From positions 1 to 14,200 of the forward strand of contig URZG01000026.1 of assembly GCA_900552325.1 (NCBI GenBank): a DNA stretch of 14,200 bases. Direction: 5' to 3'. A program made the translations under genes and the position numbers. The notes beneath the pieces were generated by a model. It had not been told where the DNA came from. It saw only the letters and a list, made by a program, of their open reading frames with translations, and did not search any database. Shown here piece after piece: positions 1 through 8,320 of the stretch. Origin of the DNA: an uncultured Porphyromonadaceae bacterium. GTDB lineage: Bacteria > Bacteroidota > Bacteroidia > Bacteroidales > Muribaculaceae. Within the stretch, counting starts at the first letter, position 1. Each line of letters opens with the position of its first letter.

Positions 1-3000
1 TACGCAACGGATGGCCACGTGCACGGTCTGGCCTGCATAGTCGTCGAGGGGAAGGAGGTACTGTGTCCAGGACGAAGCCTCGGGAGCCACTTCATCAAGC
101 AGGGTGAAGTCCTCCTTGGCGGTGCCGGTGGTGGATACCAATATCTGCAGGGCCTCGGGATAGATGTCGTAGGACTTGGCAAGGAACTTGAGCTGGTATC
201 CGTCGCCGATTGCCAGGGCGGGCGAGATAAGCCATTTGTCGGCGATGGCCTGCTGCGGACCGAAGAAGGCCACACTCTTCACGCCTTCGGGGGCGTGGAT
301 GGCGTAGTCGCTTTCCATCGAGGGTGTGGTTGTGAACGGGTTGAATACAACCGGTGGCACAGCTGCGGGAGCTGCGGGAGTGGAGGCGCCGGGGAAGGTG
401 ACGATATTGCTCTGCGAGTTCAGTCCTATGGGATAAGAGGGCTGGGTATTGAAGTCAAGAGTGCTCCACTGGCCGAAGGTGCCGGTTGCGAAGTCCTCGT
501 AATCCTCGAAAGAGTCGGTGAAGCCGAGATCCTGGTTCCAGCGGACGGTAACGTCGAAGAGGTCGCCTTCCTGCGTGGTCTCCGCGGTGATGTTGAAGGG
601 CTTCACAAGGGTTTCGGTCAGGCTGACGGCGATAGTGGATTCACCTTCCACGCTGACCTCCGTCACGAACTCGTCGTAGTGGGGAGCGGTGGCTTTCACG
701 CTGTAGTCGCCCTTGGGGAGCGCTGCCAGCGAGAGACCTGCGGCGGGAACATTGAGGGTGTACTCCGAGCCGGCGGCTGTGAGTGTGACTTCGGTGCTTG
801 CCGGAATCTCACCGTTGTTGGTGGCTACGGTTATATCGGCTTTGGCATAGATGCTGTTGTCGATGTTTACGGTGGTCTCGGTCATCTCGGATTCCTCGCT
901 GACGTAGACGGCTTTCACACCTACGGAGTGGTGTCCTTCCGCGATGGCCGGGATGGTGAACTCATAACCGGTGGTCTCGCCGTACTTCTCGCCGTCAAGA
1001 TAGATCTCGAAGCGTTCGTTGGGATTGGCTGCGGATTTTACTCTGCGGGCTTTGGTCTTGGCTGCGGAATCGGCTGCGGAGGGACGTCCGATGAAGAAGT
1101 CGTCGATCATGGAGATGAACGAGCCGCTTCCGGAGATGCAGTGGATACCGATCTTGACTTTCTTGCCGGCATAATCGGCAAGGGGTATCTCCACGCGGGT
1201 CCAGTCGGCGAACGGACATTCTATGGCGTTACCCTCGGAGATGACGGTGAAGTCGGCGGCGGTGGGATTCCCCGCTTCGGTGATACCTACTGTGAACCTT
1301 GCGGCCACACGGTCGGAACCTTTGGCATAGAAACGCACCACATTGTCGGCGGTGAGCTCTACTTCGGGTGTGATCATCCAGTCGTTGAGGGTCTTGCCAT
1401 TGTCGGCGGCGGTGATGAAGCCGAGGTATTGGTTGCCGGAGCGTGGCTTGAGTGTGTAGAAGTTATCGAGGTTCCATGCCGGGTTCACAGCCGAGGGGTT
1501 GATGATCTGGCCGTGGTTGGGCATCCCCTTGTTGTCATAGTCCCCTTCGAGGTTGGCGGGAGCCAGGAGGTCGCCGTCGATGCCGGTCCAGGGCTGCGGG
1601 TCGATGGAGAAGGCGGGATAGTTCTCGAAGTTGTCGAAGAAGATGTACTCCTCGCTGTTCCAGGTAAGGAGCAGATCGTTCTGACCGCTTACGATATCGT
1701 GGTCAACAAGTACTTCGAGAGCGTAGGGTGCGTTGACGTCCTCTTCAAGGGCGATGTCGAGAGTGTAGTCCTTGTTGAGGGAGAACGAAACGGTGGCGGT
1801 CTTCATGCCGGGTAAGGCCACGGTGGCGGTGTGAGCACCGCCGTATACGCTTACCGTCAGCGATCCGTTGGCGTCAAGTTTCGTTTCCGAAGCGTCATAT
1901 TCAAGGGAGAAGCGGTCGGATACGAGCTTCACGGGCACACCCTCGTAGCTGCATCCGGCATTGTCGGAGACGTTGATGGTGAGGTTGTATTCGCGCTCCA
2001 TCGAGAAGTCGGCGAGAGTGATGTCAAGAATCTTGGAACCCTCGGCAAGAGAGGCTTCGGAAGTATATACCGGGAAGTTGGGGTTATCCACGGTCACAGT
2101 GTAAGTGAGGTCGGCCTGGAATACCTCCATGGAGTAGTGGCCTTCGCTGTCGGTGACTGCGGAGTAGATCACATCGCCCGATCTGGCTATGACCTCGGTG
2201 TCGGCAACCGGGGCGCCGGCTCCGGTTACGGTGCCACTGATAGTGGCAGCTTCCTTGAAGACCGAGAAACTGATAACCGGGAAATCAGAGCTTGTCTTCC
2301 ATGTAGCGGTAAGGAAGCGCTCTGAGTCATCGTTCGATTTGTAGATTGCATTTTCGGCAAGTTCACCCGATGCCTGCCATTTCACGTTGCCCCACATGCT
2401 GTTTTCGACCTCCAGGGTCTCCCAGCTCAGGAAAAGGTTGCCGCCGTCGTAAACGAAGGGTTCGCCGAACTGGATGTTTTTAGTGAACTCCTGGCCTGAG
2501 ACAAGGGTGAACGGCTCGTTGTCATTGCTGTAGGCAGGTGTTACGTCGGTGAGATCGCGGACATCGGCAGTTGTTATTTTGGTCTGTTCAGGCTCGTTGA
2601 TGATCCAGAACTTCATCTTTTTATGGCAGTCATACGATTTTGCGGCTTCACCCGTGAATGTCAGGGCGGTGATCTTCGCGCCGGCAGTAATACCGTATTT
2701 CGCCAGATAGCTCTGGGGGAGGATCATCTGCGATGTGGCGTTCTCGTAGTTCATCTGTGCGGGAACATAGTAGGAGGTATATTTGTATTCACCTACAGTC
2801 ACCTCGTTGTTTGATGTTTCAGGAGCTACAGTCACAGTGGCGTTCTCCGAGCTGACAACGGTGTTGCCCAGGGTTATGCGGAACGAGATATTTTCCTCGC
2901 CGGCGGCATGCGGGGTATACGAGGCAGTGAAAGTCATGGCGGCGCCCCCTTCCCATTCGGGAGCTTCAGCTGTGGCCACGACTTTATCGCCGGAGAGGAG

Positions 3001-4398
3001 TTCAACCGTGTAGCTTCCGGCAGCCTCGGTATTTGCGGAGAGGTTGCGGAATGTTGCGGAGAATGAGGAGGCGTTGTTTACGGTCATTTTAGCGGGATAT
3101 GCCTTGGAAACGGCATACACATCATGGTCTACAGCGACGATCTTTCCTCCGAAAACGTTGTTGACCGAGGTGTACATCCCCTTGAATCCCACATACCATT
3201 CACCGGCCGGGATTACCAAAGTATAATCGCCGAGTTCGTTCTGACGTGTCGGGAAAGCAGTAGCGCCTTCTTCAGTGCCGTTGGGGGTGTACAGTGCCAG
3301 CGGTGTCCAGTTGGAGCGGTCGGGTGAGATCATCACCTCGAGCTGGGAATAGTAGGATTTCTTTCGGGTCTGGAACATCAGCGCTCCGCCATTGCCGAAA
3401 TCAAGACGCGGGGTGATGGCGAAAGTATAATAATCGTCATCGGCGGCGGAGTGGTCGAGCACGTAGTGGTCGTCGGTAGAGGTGTTGAGCCAGCTGATTC
3501 CCCATTTCTCCCCGAGAATCCACCCGGTCGGGATGTAAGAACCCTGGCTGGCGCCCTCCGGAAGCTCGAAATCCTCGAAGAAGTCATTCTCGCCGATCAT
3601 AGCGCCGGATACGGGGATTACCACCGGATCGATCCCTTCGGCTGTTACCGTGAGGTTGCCTGCATAGGCTCCCGACACAGCGGGATTGAATGTGATTGCC
3701 AGCGGCTGGAACTCCTGCGGAGTGGCGGCGGCAAGACCGGCCATAGTGAATGGTGCCGCAGGTTCGGCGGTGAAGCCTTCGGGCAGGGTGATGGAGGTTA
3801 TGTGCAGATCGGCGCCTCCGGTGTTGCGGATACGGAGGTTGATGGTGGAGGCACTCTCTACGAAACCGAAGTTTATCGGCGCGGTCAAAGCCTGTCCGGA
3901 TGCCTCGGGTACGATGCTGAACGATACCTTATAAGGCATGAATTCCAGCCAGGGAGTTGTGGTTACGATTTTCGACGAGATATTCTCGCGTATATCGTAG
4001 CGGTCGCGCCATGATGTTTTGTTCTCCTCGCCTTCATCTATGATCTGCGAGAGGTTGAACACCGGCCATTCCACACTGAGCTGCAGAGTGTTTCCCGGCT
4101 CTATCGCCTCGGGGATAGCATAGCTCACGACGTCGCTGTAAGGCATCCCGTAGCCTTGGTACTTGCAGAGGGTCAGCGTGTAGCCTTCGTCGCCTGGAGC
4201 GATAGTCTCGTCGCCGGTGTTCGTGATGTAGACAGTGGATACTATGCCGGAGATATTCCCCTGGGAGTCGGCATAGTATGTGTCCTTGGAGCCGTGTGAA
4301 GTCTTGAAATTGTCGAATTTGAGCTCCTTCGTAGCCTGAGCCTGATATGCCGTCAGCATACATGCCGCCGCTACGGTAAGTTTAAATATTTTATGCAT
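1..4398 (-). CDS. Large secreted choice-of-anchor J / carboxypeptidase-regulatory-like multidomain protein (3' end outside the window)
   Basis: An uninterrupted frame of 1466 codons runs from the ATG at 4398 off the left edge, so the C-terminus is missing. Residues 1-22 form a signal peptide (MHKIF start, hydrophobic core, AYQAQA before the cleavage site). Around residues 165-260 is an anchor-D/HYDIN-like Ig segment (FGFVES then RIRNTGGADLHI). A first choice-of-anchor J (jelly-roll) domain starts near 272 (FFEDFELPEG). A carboxypeptidase-regulatory-like fold starts near 717 (ATISGTVTGAG, then TDSEGHYSM). PEGA-like strands lie near 850-890. A second anchor J domain starts near 920 (FFDNFENY, later DWMITP and YAGKKVKIGIH). 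After a PEGA-like linker, a third starts near 1295 and runs to the edge (YAGQTVHVAIRC). Such proteins are exported and probably bind surface ligands or serve as adhesion scaffolds; no catalytic domain was seen. Any sorting domain would lie beyond base 1. No Shine-Dalgarno site or consensus promoter was recognised. The specific function is unknown. Confidence 0.88.
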   Translation of the reverse strand, partial: MHKIFKLTVAAACMLTAYQAQATKELKFDNFKTSHGSKDTYYADSQGNISGIVSTVYITNTGDETIAPGDEGYTLTLCKYQGYGMPYSDVVSYAIPEAIEPGNTLQLSVEWPVFNLSQIIDEGEENKTSWRDRYDIRENISSKIVTTTPWLEFMPYKVSFSIVPEASGQALTAPINFGFVESASTINLRIRNTGGADLHITSITLPEGFTAEPAAPFTMAGLAAATPQEFQPLAITFNPAVSGAYAGNLTVTAEGIDPVVIPVSGAMIGENDFFEDFELPEGASQGSYIPTGWILGEKWGISWLNTSTDDHYVLDHSAADDDYYTFAITPRLDFGNGGALMFQTRKKSYYSQLEVMISPDRSNWTPLALYTPNGTEEGATAFPTRQNELGDYTLVIPAGEWYVGFKGMYTSVNNVFGGKIVAVDHDVYAVSKAYPAKMTVNNASSFSATFRNLSANTEAAGSYTVELLSGDKVVATAEAPEWEGGAAMTFTASYTPHAAGEENISFRITLGNTVVSSENATVTVAPETSNNEVTVGEYKYTSYYVPAQMNYENATSQMILPQSYLAKYGITAGAKITALTFTGEAAKSYDCHKKMKFWIINEPEQTKITTADVRDLTDVTPAYSNDNEPFTLVSGQEFTKNIQFGEPFVYDGGNLFLSWETLEVENSMWGNVKWQASGELAENAIYKSNDDSERFLTATWKTSSDFPVISFSVFKEAATISGTVTGAGAPVADTEVIARSGDVIYSAVTDSEGHYSMEVFQADLTYTVTVDNPNFPVYTSEASLAEGSKILDITLADFSMEREYNLTINVSDNAGCSYEGVPVKLVSDRFSLEYDASETKLDANGSLTVSVYGGAHTATVALPGMKTATVSFSLNKDYTLDIALEEDVNAPYALEVLVDHDIVSGQNDLLLTWNSEEYIFFDNFENYPAFSIDPQPWTGIDGDLLAPANLEGDYDNKGMPNHGQIINPSAVNPAWNLDNFYTLKPRSGNQYLGFITAADNGKTLNDWMITPEVELTADNVVRFYAKGSDRVAARFTVGITEAGNPTAADFTVISEGNAIECPFADWTRVEIPLADYAGKKVKIGIHCISGSGSFISMIDDFFIGRPSAADSAAKTKARRVKSAANPNERFEIYLDGEKYGETTGYEFTIPAIAEGHHSVGVKAVYVSEESEMTETTVNIDNSIYAKADITVATNNGEIPASTEVTLTAAGSEYTLNVPAAGLSLAALPKGDYSVKATAPHYDEFVTEVSVEGESTIAVSLTETLVKPFNITAETTQEGDLFDVTVRWNQDLGFTDSFEDYEDFATGTFGQWSTLDFNTQPSYPIGLNSQSNIVTFPGASTPAAPAAVPPVVFNPFTTTPSMESDYAIHAPEGVKSVAFFGPQQAIADKWLISPALAIGDGYQLKFLAKSYDIYPEALQILVSTTGTAKEDFTLLDEVAPEASSWTQYLLPLDDYAGQTVHVAIRCV

Positions 4399-4460
4399 GA
4401 TTGATCGGTGATTGTATATACTTGTAATCGGACGGATTGCATGTAAAGAGAGTATTCCGG

Positions 4461-4516
4461 CAACGGCTGTGTCCGGGAGTTGTCAGATAAGCCTGACCTC
4501 TCCAGGGCACCCGTTG
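4461..4516. repeat. Long imperfect intergenic inverted repeat / RNA hairpin
   Basis: A nested dyad fills much of the 135-bp gap between the two large secreted-protein genes. Plus-strand arms are CAACGG (4461-4466) with CCGTTG (4511-4516), then GTG/CAC, CC/GG, GGAG/CTCC and GTCAG (4482-4486)/CTGAC (4493-4497) around a 6-nt ATAAGC loop. They are separated by small mismatches and one 2-nt bulge. It starts 18 bases after the stop codon of the upstream gene in minus-strand reading. No strong U-run follows on either strand, so it may be a terminator or attenuator, an mRNA-stabilising 3' end, or a 5'-leader element of the next gene. The rest of 4399-4533 shows no recognisable gene or promoter. Confidence 0.6.
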
Positions 4517-4533
4517 TCAGAATAGAATCACTT

Positions 4534-7500
4534 TTATCGCTTGATGAATTTGAGGGAGCGTGTCACCGAGGCGGTTTTTACAACAGCCACGTATGCGCCT
4601 GATTCAAGGGCGGAGATATCAAGTACAGTGCCTTCGGCTGCAGCCATTACCGCGCCGGAAAGGGATACGACCGAGATGGAGGCGGAGTCGGTGCTGGAAA
4701 CGGCGATGATGTTGCCCGATACAGTCACGTCTACGGCAGAGCCGTCAACAGTCACGTTCTCGATGCCAGAGAGTTCCATGTCGGTGAAGTGGTTGTACTG
4801 GAAATCATCGTAGAGATAAGCCAGACCGTCGGTAGATTTATGGCGGAGGGCCACAAACACTTTCTTGCCGGCGTAGGAGGAGAGGTCGGTGGTGAACTCG
4901 CCGTACTCGTCCTTCACGGGGTAGGGCAGCGTGTGTTCCTTCACTGCGGTGTAGGCGCTGCGGTCAGTAGGATCGGCGCTCTCGCTGACGAGAACGGTGG
5001 CCTTGCCGGCGCCGAACACTTCGCCGCCGCCGAGGTTGTCCTTATGTTCGTAGTTGCGTCCGCAGAAGTCGAAGGTGGAGCTGGCGGTAGCCGTCATGCG
5101 GGGCGAGATGATCCAGTCCTCCTGCTCGCCGTTGTCGTACGCGCCGAAGGTCACCAGGCACTGTTTGCCGGTACGGGGGTAGGGGTTGGGCCAGTCGTTG
5201 AGGGTATAGTTGATCACCATGAAGGCGATTTTGTCGCCACGGTGGGGGTAGTCGACGAAGCCGAGGGATATAGCGGGCTTGTTGTCTGCATCGATGAAGG
5301 TGAGATCCTTCACGGAGAGATCGCCGTTCTTGCCGTCCTCGAAACCGAAGAAGCGTATATCCTTGGGGAGAACCTCGGCTTTCACGGGGAAGGTGGCGGA
5401 GTTGCCGCTCTTGGTGGTGACGGTGAGGTTGTCATCGAGGGCTTTGCCGGCATCGGCGGCGTCGACAGTCACGGTGAAAGTCACTGCTTTGCCGGAGGGG
5501 ATGATGTCGCCGGCCTTGAGCGAGGTAGAGAAATTGGGGTTGGAGAAAGCCACTGAAGCGATCTCGGCATCGGTTGCGCCGTCGTTGATCACTGAGAGGG
5601 TCTCGGCGGTGGTGAACACATCGTTGTAGTTCATCTTGCCGGCATCCCAGCCTTCAACGTTGAAGGAGAGTTTCTCGTTGCTCTGGAGTTCGACGGAGAA
5701 GTTGTCGATGCAGGCGCCGCGGGCCTGCATGTAGTCATAGTAGGTGTAAACCCAGCGGAAAGCGACACGTTTGCCGGCATAGGGAGTGAGGTCGATGCGC
5801 TCGCGGATCCAGTAGGGGTTGTTCTTGTCGGAAAGGAGCGCCAGGCGGGTCCACTCGCCGTCGCTGTAGATCTCGAAGGAGAGATCCGAGATTCCGTCGG
5901 AGGCAGTGGTGGTGTTGTCGGCGATACCTTCCTGTGGTTTGATAAGAGATACGGCCACACCGTCGCCCCAATAGAACGAAGCGAACGCGGGAGTAGCGGC
6001 CGGCAGTACCACATCGGGAGTCTCAAGAGTGGTGGTGTTGCCTTCGGCACGAGGATTGGCCATTGCGGAGGCGGTGCCGTCGTAGGGCGAGATCTCGTTC
6101 TTGGCCCAGTAGCTGGTGCCGTCGGAGGTCATGTTCCAGCCTGTGGGAGGCACTTCGTTGTCAAAGCCCTCGTTCCAGGGGAGGGAGCTGACGGTGGGAT
6201 CGGAGATTGTGGTGAATTTCCAGATGGCCACATCGTCGGGTGTGCCTTTGGAGTTGTAGGGCACCACTTTCCAGAAATATGTGGTGTTGTAGTCAAGCGA
6301 GGGAAGTTCGTAATAGAGAGTGTTGCCGAGATCCTGACCGTTGATCAGCGAGGTGGCGGCGGCATCAGTACCGGCATAGAGACGGTATCCGGAGGCGAAC
6401 TGTGCGGGTTCCCACTGCAGGCGCACTCCGCGGTTGTAGATACCGGTGGAGCCGTCGGCGGGGGTTACGGCGTTGCTCTGCGAGGGCACGCCGCTGGCAC
6501 CGTAGACGTTGTTGAGCACTACAGCGTCGAGATAGAAGAGGCCGGCTTCGGCACCGTATTCGGAGTCGTAGTAGTCCAGGCTCCAGTCAAAGCGCCAGTA
6601 GCAGTTGTCGGAGTTGGCCGAACGGGAGTAGGATTTGCTTATGATCTCATTGTAGGGATCGTTGTAGTCGTAGGTGTCTACCACAGTCCATGTGGCGCCG
6701 CCGTCGGAAGAGAAGGAAAGGCGCACGCTGGTGTCGGCGCCACCCTCCTGCTCACCGGAATAGATGTCGGCATAGGAGAATTCGATTGTGGCCGGCCCTG
6801 CTGTGCCGTCGATACGGGGCGACTGCAGGAAGTTCTTTTCCTGATAGTAAGCGTTGGGAATTGCCGCGTGGTCACCTTCTATCCCGGCATTGGTTGTACG
6901 CCATTTGTTGGCGGTCCATCCGGCCGGAGGGAAGGCGTCACCTTCGAATCCTTCGAAGAGACCACCTGCAGGTACCTGCTTTTTGGTGGCCGTTACGGCT
7001 ATGGAAGCGTCGGGGAAGTTGCCGTGGAACACCACATTGCCCTGAGAGGCGGAGGTGAGGGTGGGGTTATAGTAGATCTGTATCTTGGCTTCCTCGTTCT
7101 TCTTGAGGGATGCGGTGGAGAGATCGCGGTCGAATTTCACGCCGAAACCTTCGGGAACATCTACGGAAGTGACGTTCAGGCCGTTGGTGCCGGTGTTTGT
7201 GAGTGTGAGGATCGAAGAGTACATTTTGGAGCCGACATACACGTTGCCGAAGTTCCAGCTGTTGGCCGAGAAGGTGGCCAGAGGGGTGGTGGCGGCATCG
7301 AACTGTTCTACCTTTACATTGTCAAGGTAGACACAGTTGGCGCGGTTGGTGTTTGCCTTGTAGAGAAATGCCACGCGCACCTTTCTGCCCTGCCACGGGG
7401 AGAGGTCGATTTTTGAGGTGTGGAACTGCCATCCGGTCCACAGCTGGCCGTAGTCATTGGGTGCCACGCCGCTTTCAAGCAGCATCTCGGGATCGGTGAA

Positions 7501-7941
7501 ATCCCATATCACTTGTGCGGCATCGATGTCCGAGCCTTCTTCCACCACCTTAATCTGGAAGTCATAGGGGTGGGAGCTGTCAAGACCTACGGGAGAACAT
7601 TCCCACTGGTAGGAAAGCTGGTAGGTGTCGTCAAGATCAAGGAGCGGAGTGTAGAGTACACCGGAGAACTGATCCACATCGTAATCATATTTGCGGTCGA
7701 TGCAGGCCACATTGTTGACATTGCTGGATGTGCCGGAGGCGTAAACACACCATTTTACCGGAAAGACCGGGTTGGTTTCCGATGAAGTGATCTGCCAGCC
7801 TTCCAGATCCAACGGGGCGTAATGGTCGTCGTAATTGACTGCCACAGAGGAGAAGTCCTCATTTAGAAGTACTTTCTTCTGAGCGTCAGCATGCGCCGAC
7901 ACAGCTGCCACGAGAGCAAGAGATAAAAATACTTTGTTCAT
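4534..7941 (-). CDS. Secreted choice-of-anchor J multidomain protein with type A (Por/T9SS-like) C-terminal sorting domain
   Basis: A complete 1135-aa protein. A signal peptide covers about residues 1-20 (MNKVFLSLALVAAVSAHADA). Visible domains in order are: anchor J at about 24-215 (LNEDFSS to YLDNVKV); an anchor-D/BACON-like Ig segment at about 216-327 (WNFGNVYVGS, LTNTGTNGL); anchor J at about 328-478 (FEGFEGDAFPPAGW); a fibronectin III-like domain at about 485-580 (VRLQWEPA, GYRLY, TTYFWKV); anchor J at about 585-760 (FDNEVPPTGW, CIDNFSV); a second Ig-like segment at about 762-865; and anchor J at about 866-1055 (EDWIISP, YAGKKVFVALRH). The last 75 or so residues (ISVVSLSGAV, then LESGAYVAVVKT and SLKFIKR) match the pattern of Por-system type A sorting domains. 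The protein is therefore inferred to be exported and surface-attached or released. It shares its domain style with the next gene downstream. No enzyme motif was seen, and the ligand is unknown. Confidence 0.9.
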   Translation of the reverse strand: MNKVFLSLALVAAVSAHADAQKKVLLNEDFSSVAVNYDDHYAPLDLEGWQITSSETNPVFPVKWCVYASGTSSNVNNVACIDRKYDYDVDQFSGVLYTPLLDLDDTYQLSYQWECSPVGLDSSHPYDFQIKVVEEGSDIDAAQVIWDFTDPEMLLESGVAPNDYGQLWTGWQFHTSKIDLSPWQGRKVRVAFLYKANTNRANCVYLDNVKVEQFDAATTPLATFSANSWNFGNVYVGSKMYSSILTLTNTGTNGLNVTSVDVPEGFGVKFDRDLSTASLKKNEEAKIQIYYNPTLTSASQGNVVFHGNFPDASIAVTATKKQVPAGGLFEGFEGDAFPPAGWTANKWRTTNAGIEGDHAAIPNAYYQEKNFLQSPRIDGTAGPATIEFSYADIYSGEQEGGADTSVRLSFSSDGGATWTVVDTYDYNDPYNEIISKSYSRSANSDNCYWRFDWSLDYYDSEYGAEAGLFYLDAVVLNNVYGASGVPSQSNAVTPADGSTGIYNRGVRLQWEPAQFASGYRLYAGTDAAATSLINGQDLGNTLYYELPSLDYNTTYFWKVVPYNSKGTPDDVAIWKFTTISDPTVSSLPWNEGFDNEVPPTGWNMTSDGTSYWAKNEISPYDGTASAMANPRAEGNTTTLETPDVVLPAATPAFASFYWGDGVAVSLIKPQEGIADNTTTASDGISDLSFEIYSDGEWTRLALLSDKNNPYWIRERIDLTPYAGKRVAFRWVYTYYDYMQARGACIDNFSVELQSNEKLSFNVEGWDAGKMNYNDVFTTAETLSVINDGATDAEIASVAFSNPNFSTSLKAGDIIPSGKAVTFTVTVDAADAGKALDDNLTVTTKSGNSATFPVKAEVLPKDIRFFGFEDGKNGDLSVKDLTFIDADNKPAISLGFVDYPHRGDKIAFMVINYTLNDWPNPYPRTGKQCLVTFGAYDNGEQEDWIISPRMTATASSTFDFCGRNYEHKDNLGGGEVFGAGKATVLVSESADPTDRSAYTAVKEHTLPYPVKDEYGEFTTDLSSYAGKKVFVALRHKSTDGLAYLYDDFQYNHFTDMELSGIENVTVDGSAVDVTVSGNIIAVSSTDSASISVVSLSGAVMAAAEGTVLDISALESGAYVAVVKTASVTRSLKFIKR

Positions 7942-8017
7942 GCTGTTAAAAGATTGGTTATAAAATTTGAAAAATTGGATTGAATAAATTCTATGAGGGA
8001 AATATTGCAGAAATTAA

Positions 8018-8034
8018 GAAGATTGTAAATCTTC
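8018..8034. promoter_or_regulatory. Perfect 7-bp dyad, candidate operator or leader hairpin
   Basis: GAAGATT and AATCTTC flank a 3-nt GTA spacer. Past a 2x2 mismatch, AAATT (8011-8015) can pair with AATTT (8037-8041), giving a 12-bp interrupted stem in AT-rich DNA. It lies 77 bases upstream of the start codon of the 1135-aa secreted protein, where an operator or 5'-leader hairpin could sit. Chance formation in AT-rich sequence is possible, and no regulator can be named. Confidence 0.4.
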
Positions 8035-8068
8035 GAAATTTTTGAATATCAGGGATTAGGGGAGTCGA

Positions 8069-8150
8069 GAGGCAAGAGGGGTGAGGGGTGAGGGGTGAGG
8101 GAAGAGGGAAGAGGCAAGAGGCAAGAGGGGTGAGGGAAGAGGGGTGAGGC
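8069..8150. repeat. Tandem array of eleven variant 7-bp units
   Basis: Positions 8069-8145 split exactly into eleven heptamers, all beginning GAGG, in three versions: GAGGCAA (3 copies), GAGGGGT (5) and GAGGGAA (3). A partial GAGGC follows (8146-8150), and a degenerate GAGTCGA (8062-8068) precedes. Unit order, coding the versions C, T and A by their fifth to seventh bases, is C T T T A A C C T A T. The minus strand is a polypyrimidine tract, so a transcript from the minus strand would carry C/U-rich repeats. The array lies about 130 bp upstream of the 1135-aa gene and 170 bp downstream of the DUF4270 stop. Slippage-prone length variation is expected; a role in expression is inference. Confidence 0.9.
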
Positions 8151-8172
8151 TCCGCAGGAAAGTCTGTGCAGA

Positions 8173-8200
8173 CGGCCGGAAACAAACGGTATTCCGGCCG
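8173..8200 (-). terminator. Strong G+C-rich hairpin downstream of the DUF4270 gene (candidate terminator)
   Basis: CGGCCGGAA (8173-8181) and TTCCGGCCG (8192-8200) form a perfect 9-bp inverted repeat around a 10-nt loop, about 120 bases past the DUF4270 stop. A stem this stable in this place suggests transcript-end formation or 3' protection. No U-run follows it on the minus strand, so a classical intrinsic terminator is not demonstrated. Confidence 0.4.
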
Positions 8201-8283
8201 GTGGAAGCATCACTCTAACTGGAGAAGGAACGGATTATCGGTGCCCCGGAGTATGTCGCGGGCATGTATGTTGCAGGGATTAT

Positions 8284-8298
8284 GGCCGGAGCCCGGCC
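8284..8298 (-). repeat. Short GGCCGG inverted repeat
   Basis: GGCCGG, a 3-nt AGC spacer and CCGGCC make a perfect 6-bp stem 22 bases after the DUF4270 stop on the minus strand. It shares the GGCCGG core with the larger hairpin at 8173-8200. It may be part of the same transcript-end structure; it lacks a following U-run. Confidence 0.35.
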
Positions 8299-8320
8299 CA
8301 CGGAGAAGGGACAGGAGGGG

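Larger units (their letters stand above)
7942..8320. other. Non-coding gap with inverted repeats and a heptamer array
   Basis: This 379-bp gap separates the stop of the DUF4270 gene from the start of the 1135-aa secreted protein, both on the minus strand. The part next to the start (7942-8060) is AT-rich and carries a dyad at 8018-8034. The middle is a 7-bp variable repeat array. The part next to the DUF4270 stop is G+C-rich with GGCCGG-containing hairpins. Short frames in it have low-complexity translations (Pro/Leu/Ser-rich across the array) and are not credible genes. No TAnnTTTG -7 element was found upstream of 7941. Confidence 0.7.

Noticed and set aside
19..1815. Long plus-strand open frame of 598 codons, with a second at 1831-2325.
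   Set aside because: It lies opposite the secreted-protein gene in the same codon register. Its Gly/Val/Glu-rich translation is what the complement of a G+C-biased gene gives, with no signal peptide or domain.
4789..5556. Plus-strand open frame of 255 codons inside the 1135-aa gene.
   Set aside because: Low-complexity Gly/Val/Glu/His translation opposite a gene with clear domains; no independent start signals.
8069..8150. Possible CRISPR array because of regular repeats.
   Set aside because: Units are 7 bp with no spacers, far too short for CRISPR repeats, and no cas genes are nearby.
7991..8185. 64-codon minus-strand frame across the heptamer array.
   Set aside because: Its middle is translated 7-bp repeat (Pro/Leu/Ser-rich) with no domain, and the repeat explains the openness of the frame.
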